Source: Magnolia sinica
Taxonomy: Eukaryota > Streptophyta > Magnoliopsida > Magnoliales > Magnoliaceae
Direction of reading: 5' to 3'
Length of the DNA stretch: 64,000 nt
Assembly (NCBI RefSeq): GCF_029962835.1
Contig: NC_080574.1
Coordinates: 20,000,001-20,064,000, forward strand
In this document: in pieces, positions 11,385 to 23,585 of the stretch
How positions within the stretch are numbered: position 1 is the first letter of the stretch
How the letters are laid out: the number at the start of each line of letters is the position of its first letter
Made by a program: the position numbers and the translations under genes
Notes under the pieces: model-generated
Told to the model about the DNA's origin: nothing
Seen by the model: only the letters and a program-made list of their open reading frames with translations
Database searches by the model: none

Positions 11385-12500
11385 GGGGCCTGCTTACCAC
11401 TATCTGATCTTGATTGGATGGTGATAAGATTCATCAATAGCAAATGCTTGGTGTCCAACAGTGGATTGTTTCCAGTATTTGTTGCTGAACCAGTGTCGTC
11501 TCTTATTTCACCATATTTCCCGCTTGTTACAACACATTTCGAATGGTGGATATTGCAGGCAAGCACGGTTAATATCTATCCAACTGGGGGAAAAGAGAGT
11601 ATGCAGCCCTAACTGTGAGTTGCATAATCAATAAAAATACTACACTCGAGCAAAATGTAAGCAGAAAAACTCAAGAGCTAATTGCAGCAAAGTCTGCATT
11701 TTTTATGCCCTTCTACAGAAAGTCAAGGAAAGCACTCAAATCAGTTTAGGATTTTTTGGGTAACATCAAATCTGTAATTCAAATAGTATATTATAAAATC
11801 AATATTTACAGTAATTTCATTTTGAAGGTTCAAATTATTGGATTATATAGTGCGGTATTGGGAATGTATCATGATAAATTCAATGGGTGGTCTGATGAAA
11901 ACATTTGTATCAGGATGCGAGATACGGCGATGCATTGGAAAGTACTGTTCCTGTCAGTTTGTACCATCATATGGAATGAAACAAAGACACATTCCCCCCA
12001 AACTTAGTGGAATTCAATATCATCCCAAGGTTGATATATCATGATTCATGATAAATTCACATGGCGATATACTATGTTCAAACAATATTTTGTACCTTGA
12101 TTCCTCTACAGATTAGATGGTTAGCATCATCAAACCAAGAGGTTCTTTGGAACCATAAGCAATCCATGGCGAGGCCTATTGAATAGATCCTTCGAGACGA
12201 TGATTAAACCTATTTTATTTCTCCCCTCGATCTTAGCTGTCTATTTTTCATACTATTGATTGGATGGTTAGCATCATCTGATCAGTGATCAGAGTGATTG
12301 TTCAGCAAAGACCCTATCCTAATGGTATGAACAGATGGACACTACTCGATTGGTGATTGGCCATAGGGATATTGCTAATGTCCCAACGAAGGTCCACACC
12401 TATGCGTATAGTGATAAAAATTAATAAAAACAGTAAGTGAAATGAAATGGGATTAACAAGGTGCTGAAAGCATGACACTGAACCCTCAATGCCATATGCA
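11385..12500. other. Non-coding stretch before the U-box gene
   Basis: Only short unrelated open frames are present. The last part is the presumed 3' flank of the U-box gene. No repeat was recognised. Confidence 0.4.
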
Positions 12501-12633
12501 TGCACCTCAATGCCATATGTTATCTTGGAGTGATTGATTACAAAAACATAAAAAACAAAAGCTATTTTGCAATATTAAGAGGGGGATATGCTGCAGTATA
12601 ACAAGACACCCAGGAAAATCAACTAATGTGGTA

Positions 12634-13830
12634 CTATAGATTACAAGTGCTTGGGTCTTCAGCCCACATGGATCTAAGCAGCTTGAGCAACAACCTCGCC
12701 TGGGTCTTGGCCCTGCCACTGCACTGGCTTTGAAGAAGTAGAAGGAGCTGTCGTATAACTCCTGCATTAATCGCTTCTTCTCGAATCTGCAACGAGTTGT
12801 AACAGATGGCTAGAAGTGAGCTAACCGCGCTTTCACTACCTTCGTGGTCCGATACTCTAAAAACCAATTTCACCAGGACATGAACAGATCCTGGGTTACT
12901 GATCATAGCCCTTTTGCCACTCTCTAGCTCCAAGAGAAGTTCAAGTGTGGCCAAAGCTCCTGACACGCAGCGTGGATTGGGATCTGAAAGGTAAGTTACG
13001 AGGCCATCAATTCCACCTTCTCTAATGACATTGTCACAATTCATTTTCAGAGAGCATAATCCTGAAATAGCTTTAGTTGCTGCATCGGAAGCACATTGAT
13101 CAGAATTTTGGTGTAGGAGAGAGACTAGACCATGCAAAATCGCTCCAGTTTGTCCGAGTATTAAACAAAGGTCTTTGGTTTCATTAGTAGATGAAATCAA
13201 CTCCACCAGATAACATAGACTCGTCTTTATCTTCATGCTTCCCTGTTCTAATAAAATGCAAAAAGAGGATAAACAAGAGGTTTCTTTGAGCATATTCAGA
13301 CAACCCAATTTCCTACAAGGTGCTAAGTTCAACAGACAATTGAGAGCTTCTTCTGCGAATTCTGAATCTTGTAAAGAGAGGTTGGATTCTACACGATGGT
13401 TTCCGAACAGCAATTGTAGTAGGATGGGAAAGAAACCCAACTGGATCAAACAAACTCGTCTCGACTCGGATTCTTCTGACAAAGTTCGAATCTTTCTGAG
13501 TGTTTGGATCCTCGTCAAAATGGTGGTCTGTTGTGATTGAAGCTTGCTTTTCAGGGCGGCCAAGGAAAGGTCAGGATCAATGGTTTTGATGTGTTCGAGA
13601 TCGAATTGCGAGTCCATGAGAAGCCACTGATCGATCAAATGCCTGAGAGTGTGGTTGGGGACCATGGATAAGTCATGTAGCCTCTGCATTGTAACAGGAC
13701 ATGTAACATTTCCATCTGCCAGCCATTTCTCAATGCTGGGCCTATCATAGGTTTGGCCAGTGCAAAGAGTAACAGGATCAGTGAATAAATCTAGACTAAT
13801 GGGGCATCTAAATAGAGGAGGAATGCTCAT
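12634..13830 (-). CDS. U-box domain E3 ubiquitin-protein ligase (PUB25/26-like, U-box plus ARM repeats)
   Basis: An uninterrupted frame of 398 residues. A U-box occupies roughly residues 5-75: FRCPISLDLFTDPVTLCTGQTYDR, shown here as FRCPISLDLF and DPVTLCTGQTYDR, then IEKWL, CPVTMQ and NHTLRHLIDQW. These are the conserved core residues that recruit an E2 enzyme. Residues about 80-385 are helical and leucine-rich with armadillo-type repeats (EEALNCLLNLA, ATKAISGLCSL, GALATLELLLELE, AVSSLLAICYNS). The protein ends QLLLLLQSQCSGRAKTQARLLLKLLR, the usual PUB25/26-class tail (read as QLLLLLQ...LLLKLLR). Length and single-exon structure fit this class of plant PUBs, cytosolic or nuclear ligases often acting in stress or immune signalling. 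The substrate cannot be read from sequence. The start is the first ATG before the U-box; an upstream stop is nine bases away. Confidence 0.92.
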   Translation of the reverse strand: MSIPPLFRCPISLDLFTDPVTLCTGQTYDRPSIEKWLADGNVTCPVTMQRLHDLSMVPNHTLRHLIDQWLLMDSQFDLEHIKTIDPDLSLAALKSKLQSQQTTILTRIQTLRKIRTLSEESESRRVCLIQLGFFPILLQLLFGNHRVESNLSLQDSEFAEEALNCLLNLAPCRKLGCLNMLKETSCLSSFCILLEQGSMKIKTSLCYLVELISSTNETKDLCLILGQTGAILHGLVSLLHQNSDQCASDAATKAISGLCSLKMNCDNVIREGGIDGLVTYLSDPNPRCVSGALATLELLLELESGKRAMISNPGSVHVLVKLVFRVSDHEGSESAVSSLLAICYNSLQIREEAINAGVIRQLLLLLQSQCSGRAKTQARLLLKLLRSMWAEDPSTCNL

Positions 13831-13839
13831 TTGATTCTC

Positions 13840-14028
13840 CTATATCAAAGCTATCCAAAGATCCAAAAAAATAAAAATAAATAAAAATATAAAATATAAA
13901 AAGGAAAGAAAGAAAGAAGAAAAAGAAAAAGAGAGAAGAAAAAGGAATTGCTGGACTGGATTCAAAATCCAAGATGTTGATATACAATCAAAAGCAGTAT
14001 TGAATTGAAAACTACAAAAAAAACACAA
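13840..14028 (-). other. Upstream ORF in U-box gene leader
   Basis: A 62-codon frame ends with TAG nine bases before the main ATG. It is Phe/Ser/Leu-rich because it translates a pyrimidine-rich tract, so the peptide is probably not selected. It would be present only on transcripts starting upstream of 14028. Confidence 0.35.
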
Positions 14029-14040
14029 GACCTGCTTATG

Positions 14041-14050
14041 CTTATATAAG
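14041..14050 (-). promoter_or_regulatory. Proximal TATA box for U-box gene
   Basis: The minus strand reads CTTATATAAG about 210 bp upstream of the ATG. It lies in the proximal copy of a duplicated leader segment, so initiation near 14010-14020 would give a leader of about 185 nt. Assignment is by motif and position only. Confidence 0.5.
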
Positions 14051-14253
14051 ATACTTGGAAAAACTCGAAATGAAAGATGGGGAGTTCAACCAATGATGAT
14101 TGGAATCTCCTACAAAATATCTATCCAAAGATCCAAGATAGAGAAAGGAGGGGAAAAAGAGAAGAGTCCTGAATTCAATGTCTAAAATGAAGGTAGACAA
14201 TAAACAGAAATACAGAGCTGAAAGAACTCCCAAAGACACCAAAAAAAGCTGAT

Positions 14254-14264
14254 ATTTATATAAA
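14254..14264 (-). promoter_or_regulatory. Distal TATA box for U-box gene
   Basis: The minus strand reads TTTATATAAA in the distal copy of the duplicated leader segment, about 425 bp upstream of the ATG. It is the counterpart of the proximal box at 14041-14050. Confidence 0.45.
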
Positions 14265-14764
14265 AACTAGGAAAAAAAAAAAACTCAAAATGCAAGAAGT
14301 GGCTCTTGAATGAATCCCCCTCCTGACACTGAAAATCAACAAGATATGGAAAAGTGGAAAAGGGTTCTCAAATCATAGATGTACTGATCCTGGAAACCAA
14401 CAAGAAATGGAAAACCACAAGTGGGTTTTCACTGTAAAACTGTTCCACTAGCTAACTAGCAGAGAAAGGCAAACTCCACCAACGACAATTCGAGAGAGGG
14501 AGAGAGAGAGAGAGGGGCTATTTGAGAAGCATTTTGGATAACTAGAATGGTAGAAGGTTGCAATTCATGACAATGTATACTGACAAACAGAAAGAGTGAT
14601 GGAAAAGGTAGATGTTAACAAGAAAAGGAAAGAAAATAATAAAAGTGCAATCTTAGTTGGAGGAATCAGAAGAAAACACCAACATACAAACGCTAGAGAT
14701 AGCAATGCCTGTCCTTACCTTTGCGAAATATACGAGATTAGATTATTTCCATGTATTACAAATA

Positions 14765-14767
<3 letters not shown>

Positions 14768-14795
<28 letters not shown>
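14768..14795. repeat. (CT)n microsatellite
   Basis: About 14 CT units lie upstream of the U-box gene promoter region. Confidence 0.95.
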
Positions 14796-14829
14796 TCAGT
14801 CAAACTGACCATCATCTAGATAGATGAGT

Positions 14830-16315
14830 AGAAAATTACCAAAAGACTACCGCTTCTTGGACTTTGATGCATCGCATATGGATATTTAACAAACGCAATT
14901 GCCATCTACATCCATCCTTTTTTATAAACCGCCCTTTTTATTTCTACTTTTTAATGCAATAGTACACCTTTGTACATCCGTATTCCCAAAAGTAGAAATA
15001 AAAGGTATGCTCGTAAAGCTAAAAATGAGGCCGGTTCACTCATTTGCTGGGCCCCACTAAGATAAATGGACGTTTAGGAAAAAACCAACAACCCATTTCC
15101 AAAGTACGTATGTGGCCCACTTAATAAGCGGACCAGGGCATGTTCATCTTCCATCAGCAATGAAGGGTGCACCCAAGTGTACAAGGTAGTTCATGTACAC
15201 GCCACCCATGAGCCAGCGTGGTACATTGGTATGAGATCCAGTCCGTTCATCAAAGAATTATCACTATTTGGATGCAATCACCAAAGAATCAGGTACGTCT
15301 GATAATTGGATTGGCCATAGTTTATGAAACAAATGTGCGGATAATAAATAATGGCAACTGATTATAAATTGTGGCTCATCTGATGAATGGAATAGATTTG
15401 TTTATGGAGAGAACATTTAAGAGACGGCCCACCTGATGGACGGCTTGGATTTAGTACTATGCAGCCACTACGGCAGATGTGACGGCGTGTACATGGGCTA
15501 TCTTATAAAGGCATGTGTACTAAGCAAATCTTTCCTACCAAAAAAACCTACTTGATTTTGATTATTCGCCAAAAAAGACCAGAGCATCAGGTACTATTTT
15601 ATTATGACTAACAAGATTGGCACACGTGCTGATCAATCGGATCCATCAATTAATGGGCCACCCATGATTCTTAGAAATCTGGTCTTTGTAAGTATTCAAT
15701 TGATGGAGGTTTTCCTCTAGCCGTTGATCTAAAAACTTTTCGACCATCCAAAAAGGATGATGGTCAGATAATTATATATAAAAAAAACACATCATTTCAT
15801 TGAGATTTTTCGGCTGCAGCTGATCCAAGTGGTGGCCCACTAATGACATGGTCCGGATTTATCGGCACATGTATCAATGATTGCTAAAGAAACCACAGGC
15901 ATTTACACCTTTGCAAAAGTAGTACTGTTTTTGCACATTTGTTTAAGATATAAACGATCCACTGCTCTTAAGAACAAGGTAAGTTATTGATGCCCCACTT
16001 TCATCAGGACCGTTGGACAGTCTCTTTGATCGACCAGACCGTCCATTATGTCCACACACTCTCTATGCATAGATTACATCGATTGGATGATCTGATCCAT
16101 CTAAATTTTACGATTCATTTTCACAGCCATCCATTTTCCAACCCATGATGGGGTAGCTAGGATTATGTTATAAAAGAGATCCATGATAGGTTCTAACAAA
16201 TAGATGTTCTCGAATTGTTGATTGTACCCGTTTCTCCAAAGATGATCTCGGCCATCCTTTTTATAGGCTGTTGATGGAATGCTTAAAATCTTCCTAATAA
16301 TTCCATTTTTGTATG
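14830..16315. other. Non-coding stretch upstream of U-box gene
   Basis: No open frame of note is present. Scattered words such as 'ggcccac' and 'gatggacgg' resemble old, unalignable pieces of the foldback family, but no complete copy is visible. Confidence 0.4.
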
Positions 16316-16517
16316 GTGGTATACGGATTGCGTACTCGACCTAACGGACAGTCAAGATCGACTGATCAGACCTTAGAACTGTTCAAACGCAGATAGGGGT
16401 ACTTTGGCTTGTAGTGCATCGAGAGCATTATATCATTTTTACCATTTATAGCCGCAACAGCTGACCTTAGCTGTCTTTTTAGGGCAACAAAAAAAAAAAA
16501 AAGAACGAAAAAAGGGT

Positions 16518-16950
16518 CGCGGATTGCGACTTGCACTGGACTGACTCGGTCCAGGTGGAAGCTCTGTAGGGCCCAAGATGATGTATGTGAGTTATCCATG
16601 CCGTCCATCCATTTTGAAATATCATTTTAGCGTATGGTCTAAAAATGAGGTAGATACAAGTTTCAAGTGGACCACACAGTTGGGATTGAACGGACAAAAA
16701 CTTCTTGGGAGCCCAAAAAGTTTTGATCGAGTTGATATTTATGGTTTCCTTCGTACAAGGAAGGTTTCAACGGTGGACGTTGCGGCTTACTTTGGTATGG
16801 TCCACTTGAGCTTTAAATGTGCCTGTCGTACACTAAAATGATATGGAAAAATGGATGGACAGTGTAGATAAAACCAACACATCACGGTGGGCTCCACAGA
16901 TCTCCTGCCTGGACCGAGTCCGTACAGGCAGGAGCTGGACGCAATCCACG
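16518..16950. mobile_element. Foldback element copy 1
   Basis: The two ends pair over a long distance: outer GCGGATTGCG against CGCAATCC, then GACTCGGTCCAGG against CCTGGACCGAGTC, then the family core (GTCCATCCATTTT ... AAAATGGATGGAC and CAAGTGGACCACAC ... GGTCCACTTGAG). It has no coding capacity. The structure is that of a MITE or foldback transposon. Confidence 0.8.
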
Positions 16951-17169
16951 ACCAGAGAAAAAAGGAGGTGGGAACAGGTATCAGCACCCATCTCTCTGGT
17001 AGATTACACCCTTTTCTCTACTTTTGGTTGTACAATTTATCATTTTATACTATTTTATCACAAAAAAATATATATAGAAAGAGAGAAAACGGTTGTATCT
17101 ATGATCTATCAAACGGGTGGGTAAAATCATCAATTTTCTTGAAAATATGGCGCACCTTTTTCACGGAAG

Positions 17170-17637
17170 TGGATTGCGTGGGTAAATTCCGTGGGATCCA
17201 TCGTGATTTATGTATTTTATTCATTCACAGAAAATGAAGTATATTAAAATCATAAGTGCAAGACACCGCAGGAAATAGTGTGAATTGAGTGTCTGCCGTT
17301 GAAAATTTTTTGGAGGCTACAGAAGTTTTGGATGAAGCTGATATATATATTTTTTCCCTTCATCAAGGTCTTTGTGATCTTATGGATAGGTTGGATGACA
17401 AATAAAGATCAGTGTGGGCCCTTGAAAGGTTTCAACCGTCGAAAACATTATTCCCGCTGTTTCATGTGGTATGGTCCACTTGAGCTTTGGATATGTTTCA
17501 ATTTTATTTTTTCAACGCTTAAAATGATCTGAAAAAACAGATGGACGGAGTGGATAAACCGCATACATTCACGGTGGGCCCAACTGAGTTTGTTCAGTAC
17601 GATAAAAGCGTACCGAGTATCTCAGTACGCAATCCGA
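17170..17637. mobile_element. Foldback element copy 2
   Basis: Termini are TGGATTGCG at 17170 and CGCAATCCG at 17637. The core includes ACCGCAGGAAATAGTG and GGTATGGTCCACTTGAG, with the central 'ttcatcaaggtctttgtga' segment. An orphan terminus of the same type (CGGATTGCGTAC) stands at 16324-16335. Confidence 0.8.
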
Positions 17638-18064
17638 TTACCCTTTCCACAGCATCAGCTTTCAAGTCGTGCAAGTAGGTCCCGTAGTTTGGTAATCTAG
17701 ACCATGGGTATTTGGGTCCAGTGGATCCTACACCATGGATGAAAAGTGCCCTGAAAATCTCGTAGATTGGAATTATGCATTTTGGGATATTGTCTAATTT
17801 CTCTTATTAACCGTCCATATTTAGGCCAGAAATCCAGATGTTAGTACTGTCCTTCCAGGATGAACTCTGTTGGTGAGACTCAACAGACGGACGGACCAGA
17901 TTAATGAAACTGTGGGCGGTGGCCGCATTTCTCAGAATTGAAAAGCCATATGTAGCGTGCACAGATGCGGGCGAGGCCACGTATCGTATCTGGTCTGTTT
18001 GAACGTTGACGGAGAACGGAAGCAGATGGGCTGGTGTACGTGTGTTGACGTCACCAAGTTATTT

Positions 18065-18465
18065 GGATAGTATGTGTTATATCCAAACCGTCCGTCCATT
18101 TGGCGAGCCCGTCTTAAAGGCTTGAGCAGAAAATTAAAAGAGATCCAAAGATCACACTACAAAATGCAGTGGGGGATTGAACGTCTACCATTGAAACCCT
18201 TTTGGGGTCGCAAAAAGTTTTGGATCAATATGATATTCTCTCATCCAGGTCTTTATGACCTTGCGAACAGATTCGATGGAAAATAAAGTTATGGTGGCCG
18301 TAAAAATGTTTTAACGGTGAGATCCAGTCCCACTATTTCTGGTGTGGTCCACTTGAGTATCACTAATTTTCTACATCACATGCTCGAAAATGATTTCGTC
18401 GAATGATGAACCGTGTGGATATAATAAATACATCATTTTGGGGGCATGTAACTCTGATCTCCTTT
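18065..18465. mobile_element. Foldback element copy 3 (diverged)
   Basis: The core order is recognisable: CCGTCCGTCCATTTGG, AGTGGGGGATTGAACG, TTTTGGATCAA, TCATCCAGGTCTTTATGACC, GTGTGGTCCACTTGAG. The outer arms are weakly paired. Confidence 0.7.
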
Positions 18466-19289
18466 GAACCGTTCGTACATCTCGGAGCTCGAGGAGCATC
18501 AGCGGTAGTCTTGCCACGACACGTACCCACACCAGCCGGATTGGTGGGGTTTGGTACACCAGCCAATCCGCTTCGATAGAGATTGCCCCGAAATCTCAAA
18601 GTTGGTAGACCCCAGTGAAATGTGGGCCATTGTCAGATTTCTTTTATCAACCGTCGATCTTATAGGCATATAACCAATGGTGGAATACAACAGATTACTG
18701 GTCTCGAATGATTGTCGTTGGGCTCAACTTGTCAAAATTGAGAACGACGACCATATAATTCCTGTATAATTAGTGCCTGATTCTCAGGAAAGTTTTGGTA
18801 CGTTTCGATAAATGGAGAAACAAAATGAAAACTTTGATACTCTCGCAGAGTGTTATGAGTAATTCAAATTAAACTGTCCAAATTATGGGTCCCAGTTTAG
18901 ATGTCTCATAAACAAAAAATTAAGCTTATTTTACTATCTTACAATCGGATTGGTAGATATTTATTGGACGACTGAAAATGAAAATAATCAAATAGTCCTA
19001 CGTTAACAAACATGTGTCCACAAATCAAAAGTTAGAATTGTTCAGACAATCCGATTCTGGGACTGTGATCTGGAGACAGTGGGTTTCGCAATTTGTTCTG
19101 TTTAATTCTAGTTAATTTGCTCCGCATGTAAAAATTTCTAAGTGCCCGCATATCTAGCGTTATGCTGAGTATCCAATATCTCCCTTTAAAAAGTGGCATT
19201 GAATTAAAAAAAGGGTATTAAATGAAAGAGAGTAATGGCAGTCATCAGACTCATGTGAGGATGACAATTAAGGGCGCCCCCCTGTTGGG

Positions 19290-19715
19290 ATTCCTCAAGC
19301 TCTTGGGCCCCACCGTGATGCATGTGTTATATCTACGCCGTCCATCAGTTTTTTCAGCTAATATCAAGGCAAAAATGAGTCAGATCCATAGCTCAAGTAA
19401 GCCAAATCGCAGGAAACAGTGGGGAATGAATGCATACCATTAAAAACTTCTCGAAGGTCACGTAAGTTTTGGATCAATCTGATATTTGTGAGTGAACTTA
19501 TGAATTTTGGGTGGAAAATAAACATCAAGGTGGGCCCTGTCAAGATTTCAACGATGGGTGTCATTGTACCACTGTTTCCAATGGCGTAGATCACTTTAAC
19601 TTTGAATATGCCTCATTTTTGTGCTCATGCCCTAAGATGAGCTGGCGAAACGGATGGACGGCGTGGATATAATACATACGTTAGGGTGGGCCTACGGAGC
19701 TTAGTGCTGCAGAAT
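19290..19715. mobile_element. Foldback element copy 4
   Basis: The left arm is GGGCCCCACCGTGATGCATG and the right arm ACATACGTTAGGGTGGGCC. The internal AGGAAACAGTGGGGAATGAA and AACGGATGGACGGCG words pair as in the other copies. Confidence 0.8.
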
Positions 19716-20756
19716 CCGTGAACGCTTTAGGCAGTCTCCTCCGACAACTTAATATCTAGCCTTTGTATGCTACCATTAAAAAAAATGGTGAGCCCTGGCA
19801 GAGTTGTACGACAATCCAGACGGTCCAAATCACTGACCCAACTATTAATGGAGCATATTAGAAAACTTTTACTTAGAAGATTTTATAACCATTTGATTTT
19901 AGTTTCAACTATTTATATATTAGCCCTTAAATGAATGGCTTGAGTTGCTTGATAATAGTGTTTTAGATATATGTTATATCTAAAATAGGACCCACAATGT
20001 TGATGGCCTTGATAGCTGTTCATCAGTCCCACATATGAGAGAGATGGCTTACCGATCTTTTTTCTGAACGGTCCACAACTAACATAAGAATTTAAGGAAT
20101 AGAAAAGATATCACGAGTGACTTATTGTCTTTTGAACGGTGCACGACTAACATAAGAACTTAATGAATAGAAAAGGCATCACGGGCTGGCTTGGAAGTCT
20201 TTCATAATCCGTACATTTCACGGTGAGTTAGCTCGCTATACCGCGCTTTTTCATTACCCCGCGTCATAGCTAAAAGAATGTCTAGGATTTGAATTACTTA
20301 CAAGTAGGTGTTAACCACTACATGGCCGGAAGTGTGTGTTACAGGTGGGGCCAGTAGTGTTAGTCAAAGATATTTTTTAGGTGAAATGGTAATTGTACTT
20401 TTTTAATTATAGACTTCTATTTTTAAGACGCTCACATAATATTTTTTCATTGGATCATATTAATAAAAGAGGTGATTGGCATTTTATATTTATATATATG
20501 CGACTGTTCCTATGCTACACAATCCAAATCTAAATGACCACAATCTAAATTCAACGTACAGATAGGGCTGAATGATGAATGCGCTTTAATTCTAGTCCAA
20601 GAGAATGTTTATCCGCCATGATGAGTAGCACAGATATTCTCACATACGTGCCAAAGTCATCGCTCTGTCATGAATGGCCTTACTCTTCGTGGGCGCAAAT
20701 GGGGTACTATTCCCAGCAGGAACTAGATAGAGACATACAGTCCTGTCAATGGTTAT

Positions 20757-21190
20757 TTGGGGCGCCCCACTGTTATATATTTATTTTATCCCATTTGTTC
20801 TGAAATATTATTTTAAGGCATGAGTTTAAAAAATACGCTCAAGTGGACCGTACCACAGGAAACAGTGGATATTGATATTTATATTTTCCCTTCATCCCCG
20901 GTCTATGTGACCATGTGAACCTATTAATGGAAAGTAAACATCACGTTAATTTATTTTCTTCTTTTTTGGGGGGGTTAGCTTGTTAGTACACACCCATGTC
21001 AGTAAACATCATGTTGGGCCTTAGGAAGGTTACTACTACCTCCTGTCGTATGGTCCACTTAAGCCTTTGATCTGACTCCAGTAATTTAGGATCATTCTCT
21101 AAACTGATATTTCAAAACAGATGAATCGGATTGGATAAAACACATATATCAAGATAGGGCCTACGTAGCCCCTGCTAGGACCGTCCGTCT
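20757..21190. mobile_element. Foldback element copy 5, interrupted by a SINE fragment
   Basis: The core words CAAGTGGACCGTACCACAGG, CCTTCATCCCCGGTCTATGTG and GTCGTATGGTCCACTTAAG are present. A 53 bp insert (20948-21000) splits the 'gtaaacatcacgttgggcc' segment. Confidence 0.75.
20948..21000 (-). mobile_element. 5'-truncated SINE (family 2), 53 bp, with 15 bp target duplication
   Basis: The insert matches the 3' end and poly-A tail of the SINE at 44333-44480 (minus strand GACATGGGTGTGTACTAACA followed by AGCTAACCC and a tail). It is flanked by agtaaacatcacgtt (20933-20947) and agtaaacatcatgtt (21001-21015), one mismatch in 15. Confidence 0.8.
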
Positions 21191-21607
21191 CTAGCTAGGT
21201 CATGGTGAGGGTAGTACCCAATACGCTCCCGCACAGTTTTGGCGCATTAGGGTATTCACTAGATCACAAGAGTATGGAAGCAATCCTCTAAGGAATGGAT
21301 CAGATAATGGGGCCCACAGCTTGCTGATCAGGTCCGTCGTTTCAATGAAGAGGAGAAAAACTTCGACGTACCGACTCTGATGAAATTATTCATGTGCACG
21401 TGCTATGCATGCGACTCATTTAAGCCGTTTTAGTCGTGGAAACCTTGGTAAATGATGCATGGCTCATCTCAACGCCAACATATCCTCTGCTTCTTGTGCT
21501 ATGGCCCACCCGCAGTTTTTGAGTTTTGGTCCTTTTGGATAAGCCTCTTCCACCGTCATCTCACCCAACTGATGAACCGAGTGAATGTCTCTGAGGGGAT
21601 TGTGTAT

Positions 21608-22060
21608 TGAGTACTCTGTGGGGCCTGACGTGATGTATGTGTCTTATCTATGCCGTCCATCCATTTTACTAGTTCGTTTTAGTGCATGATCCTAGAATTC
21701 AAATATATCCAAAGTTAAATTGGACCACACCACAGGAAACAGTGGGAATTGAACATCTACCGTTGAAAACTTCTTGGGGGGCCACAAAAGTTTTAGATCA
21801 AGATGATATTTGTATTTTTACTTAATTCATATCTGTGTGACCTTATGAACAGGTTGGATGACAAATAAACATCATTTTGGGCCCTAAGAAGGTTTCAACT
21901 TTGGACGTCATTATCCCAACTCTTTCCTGTGGTGTGGTCCACTTGAACTTTGGATGTGCTTAAATTTTGGTCTCATTTACTAAAATGATCTTAAAAAACG
22001 AATGCACGGCGTGGATAAGAAACATACATCCACAGTGGGTCCCACAGAGCTTTGTTTCCA
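21608..22060. mobile_element. Foldback element copy 6
   Basis: Well-preserved arms: ACTCTGTGGGGCCTGACGTG on the left against GTGGGTCCCACAGAGC on the right. The internal CACCACAGGAAACAGTGGG and TTCCTGTGGTGTGGTCCAC pair. Non-coding. Confidence 0.85.
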
Positions 22061-22154
22061 CCCGCTCAAACTCAGTCTCTGCCCACCCTCCCTCTTTGGC
22101 ACATGCGTCTCTATTTTTTCTTCTACTCTTACACGCCACAGAAGAAATAAATAA

Positions 22155-22158
<4 letters not shown>

Positions 22159-22210
<52 letters not shown>
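22159..22210. repeat. (AT)n microsatellite
   Basis: About 26 AT units, preceded by a few AAAT units. Long isoleucine/tyrosine frames across it are artefacts of the repeat. Confidence 0.97.
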
Positions 22211-22214
<4 letters not shown>

Positions 22215-22216
<2 letters not shown>

Positions 22217-23585
22217 ATAACCGAACGGTGCAAACAGTCAACGGTCCAAATCCATTTAAAAAGCCCATTAATAAGTAGGCAGCATCGTTCAATCCATCTG
22301 AATTTGGAGTTGGGTCCCATGATTCGGAGGGTTTTATTGAGTTACACGTGTGATACATGTACTGACCGAATGGGAACGTGTTAAGTGCATTGGATCGTAC
22401 CATTCACTAATTAATGGACCTTTACTTTCATATCCTACGTGCCAACTTGTTATCCAAGGAGGACGACTGGCCCACTTATCAGTTGATCCACACCGTCAAA
22501 TCAAGAGGTCCTGCTCAAGACATGGCCTACGTAGACGTAGTGTATTCTCTATCTCCAGAATCTGGCAAATGGTATCAACCCTCAAAACCTTGATCGGTGA
22601 ACATTGGGGGAAGATCCAGATCGTCCAAATAAGTGTAATGTCTCTTTTTATGAGTAAATCATGAAAATTGCACCAACTTGAAGCTTATAACTAATCAATA
22701 TAGTGACCCAATTTCGAACGGCCAAGAAAAGTTAGAGGGACAATCCAGAAAAAAAAAATACTTTAGAAATTTCCACATGCTGCAAAATCTGGCCATTGAT
22801 CTAGCCATATGATGGGCTGACAGTTGATCGGTCCAGATTGGCTGATAGATTCGCCAATCTGATAGGTGAAAAATGAAGAAAATGTATTAAATGGTAGTTG
22901 ACGCACATTGGATTCAAACTTACAATCATCTGCGTGTGCACAAATCCAAAAGAATACCGCAGTTATACTCGGTTTTTTTAATTTGTAAAGTGGGCCCATG
23001 GTTCAACGATCCAAACTGTTGATATTTTGGGCCCCACTTCGTACGGCAGACATAAAAGAGGACAAACGATGCGATGGATAGAGAGGGTCCCAGAATATCA
23101 ACTGCTCGGATTAAAACTTAGCCAAGCGTTTTAGGCCGTCCGTTTGTTTCGTAAAATGCAGTGCACCTGATCAGTGAACCAACCTAGATTCTGTTCTGCG
23201 GCATCTAAAAGGTGGGACCCAAGTGGTAGACCTCTCGCCACGTCAGCACATGCTGTATCGGGGATGGGCTGCCTCATACGGGCCTGTCGTATTTCCCAAA
23301 AAGAAAACTACAAACCACCGAAAAGTACCGGAATCCTCTAAAACTCCTGTCCCAGGCAGTGGCGGATTACTCGAGCTGTGTAATGTATTTCAGAAATCTG
23401 GTCCGTCCATCAGTTGCAACATACCAATTTTACCGTGCATAACAAAATTAGCTGGATGTAAAACTCATATTACAACACCATAACAACAATCTAAATTCAT
23501 GACAAAACCGCAAATTCATAGGGTGGGGCCCAGCTCACCTGAATTTGGAATAAGGATTATTTCTTATATCCTCTGCATCCTGGTG
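22215..23585. other. Non-coding stretch
   Basis: No gene or complete repeat was recognised. Scattered gggccc/ccgtcc words are common in this window. Confidence 0.35.

Larger units (their letters stand above)
13845..14300 (-). repeat. Imperfect tandem duplication of the U-box gene leader/promoter
   Basis: Two diverged copies (about 13845-14065 and 14100-14300) share in order 'ctatccaaagatcca', an A/G-rich tract, 'gaattcaa/gattcaaaatc' words, 'atataa' and then 'ggaaaaactc.aaatg'. Each copy carries one TATA box. Confidence 0.6.

Noticed and set aside
21960-22403. 147-codon minus-strand open frame
   Set aside because: Most of it is alternating Ile/Tyr from the (AT)n tract plus the right arm of a foldback element.
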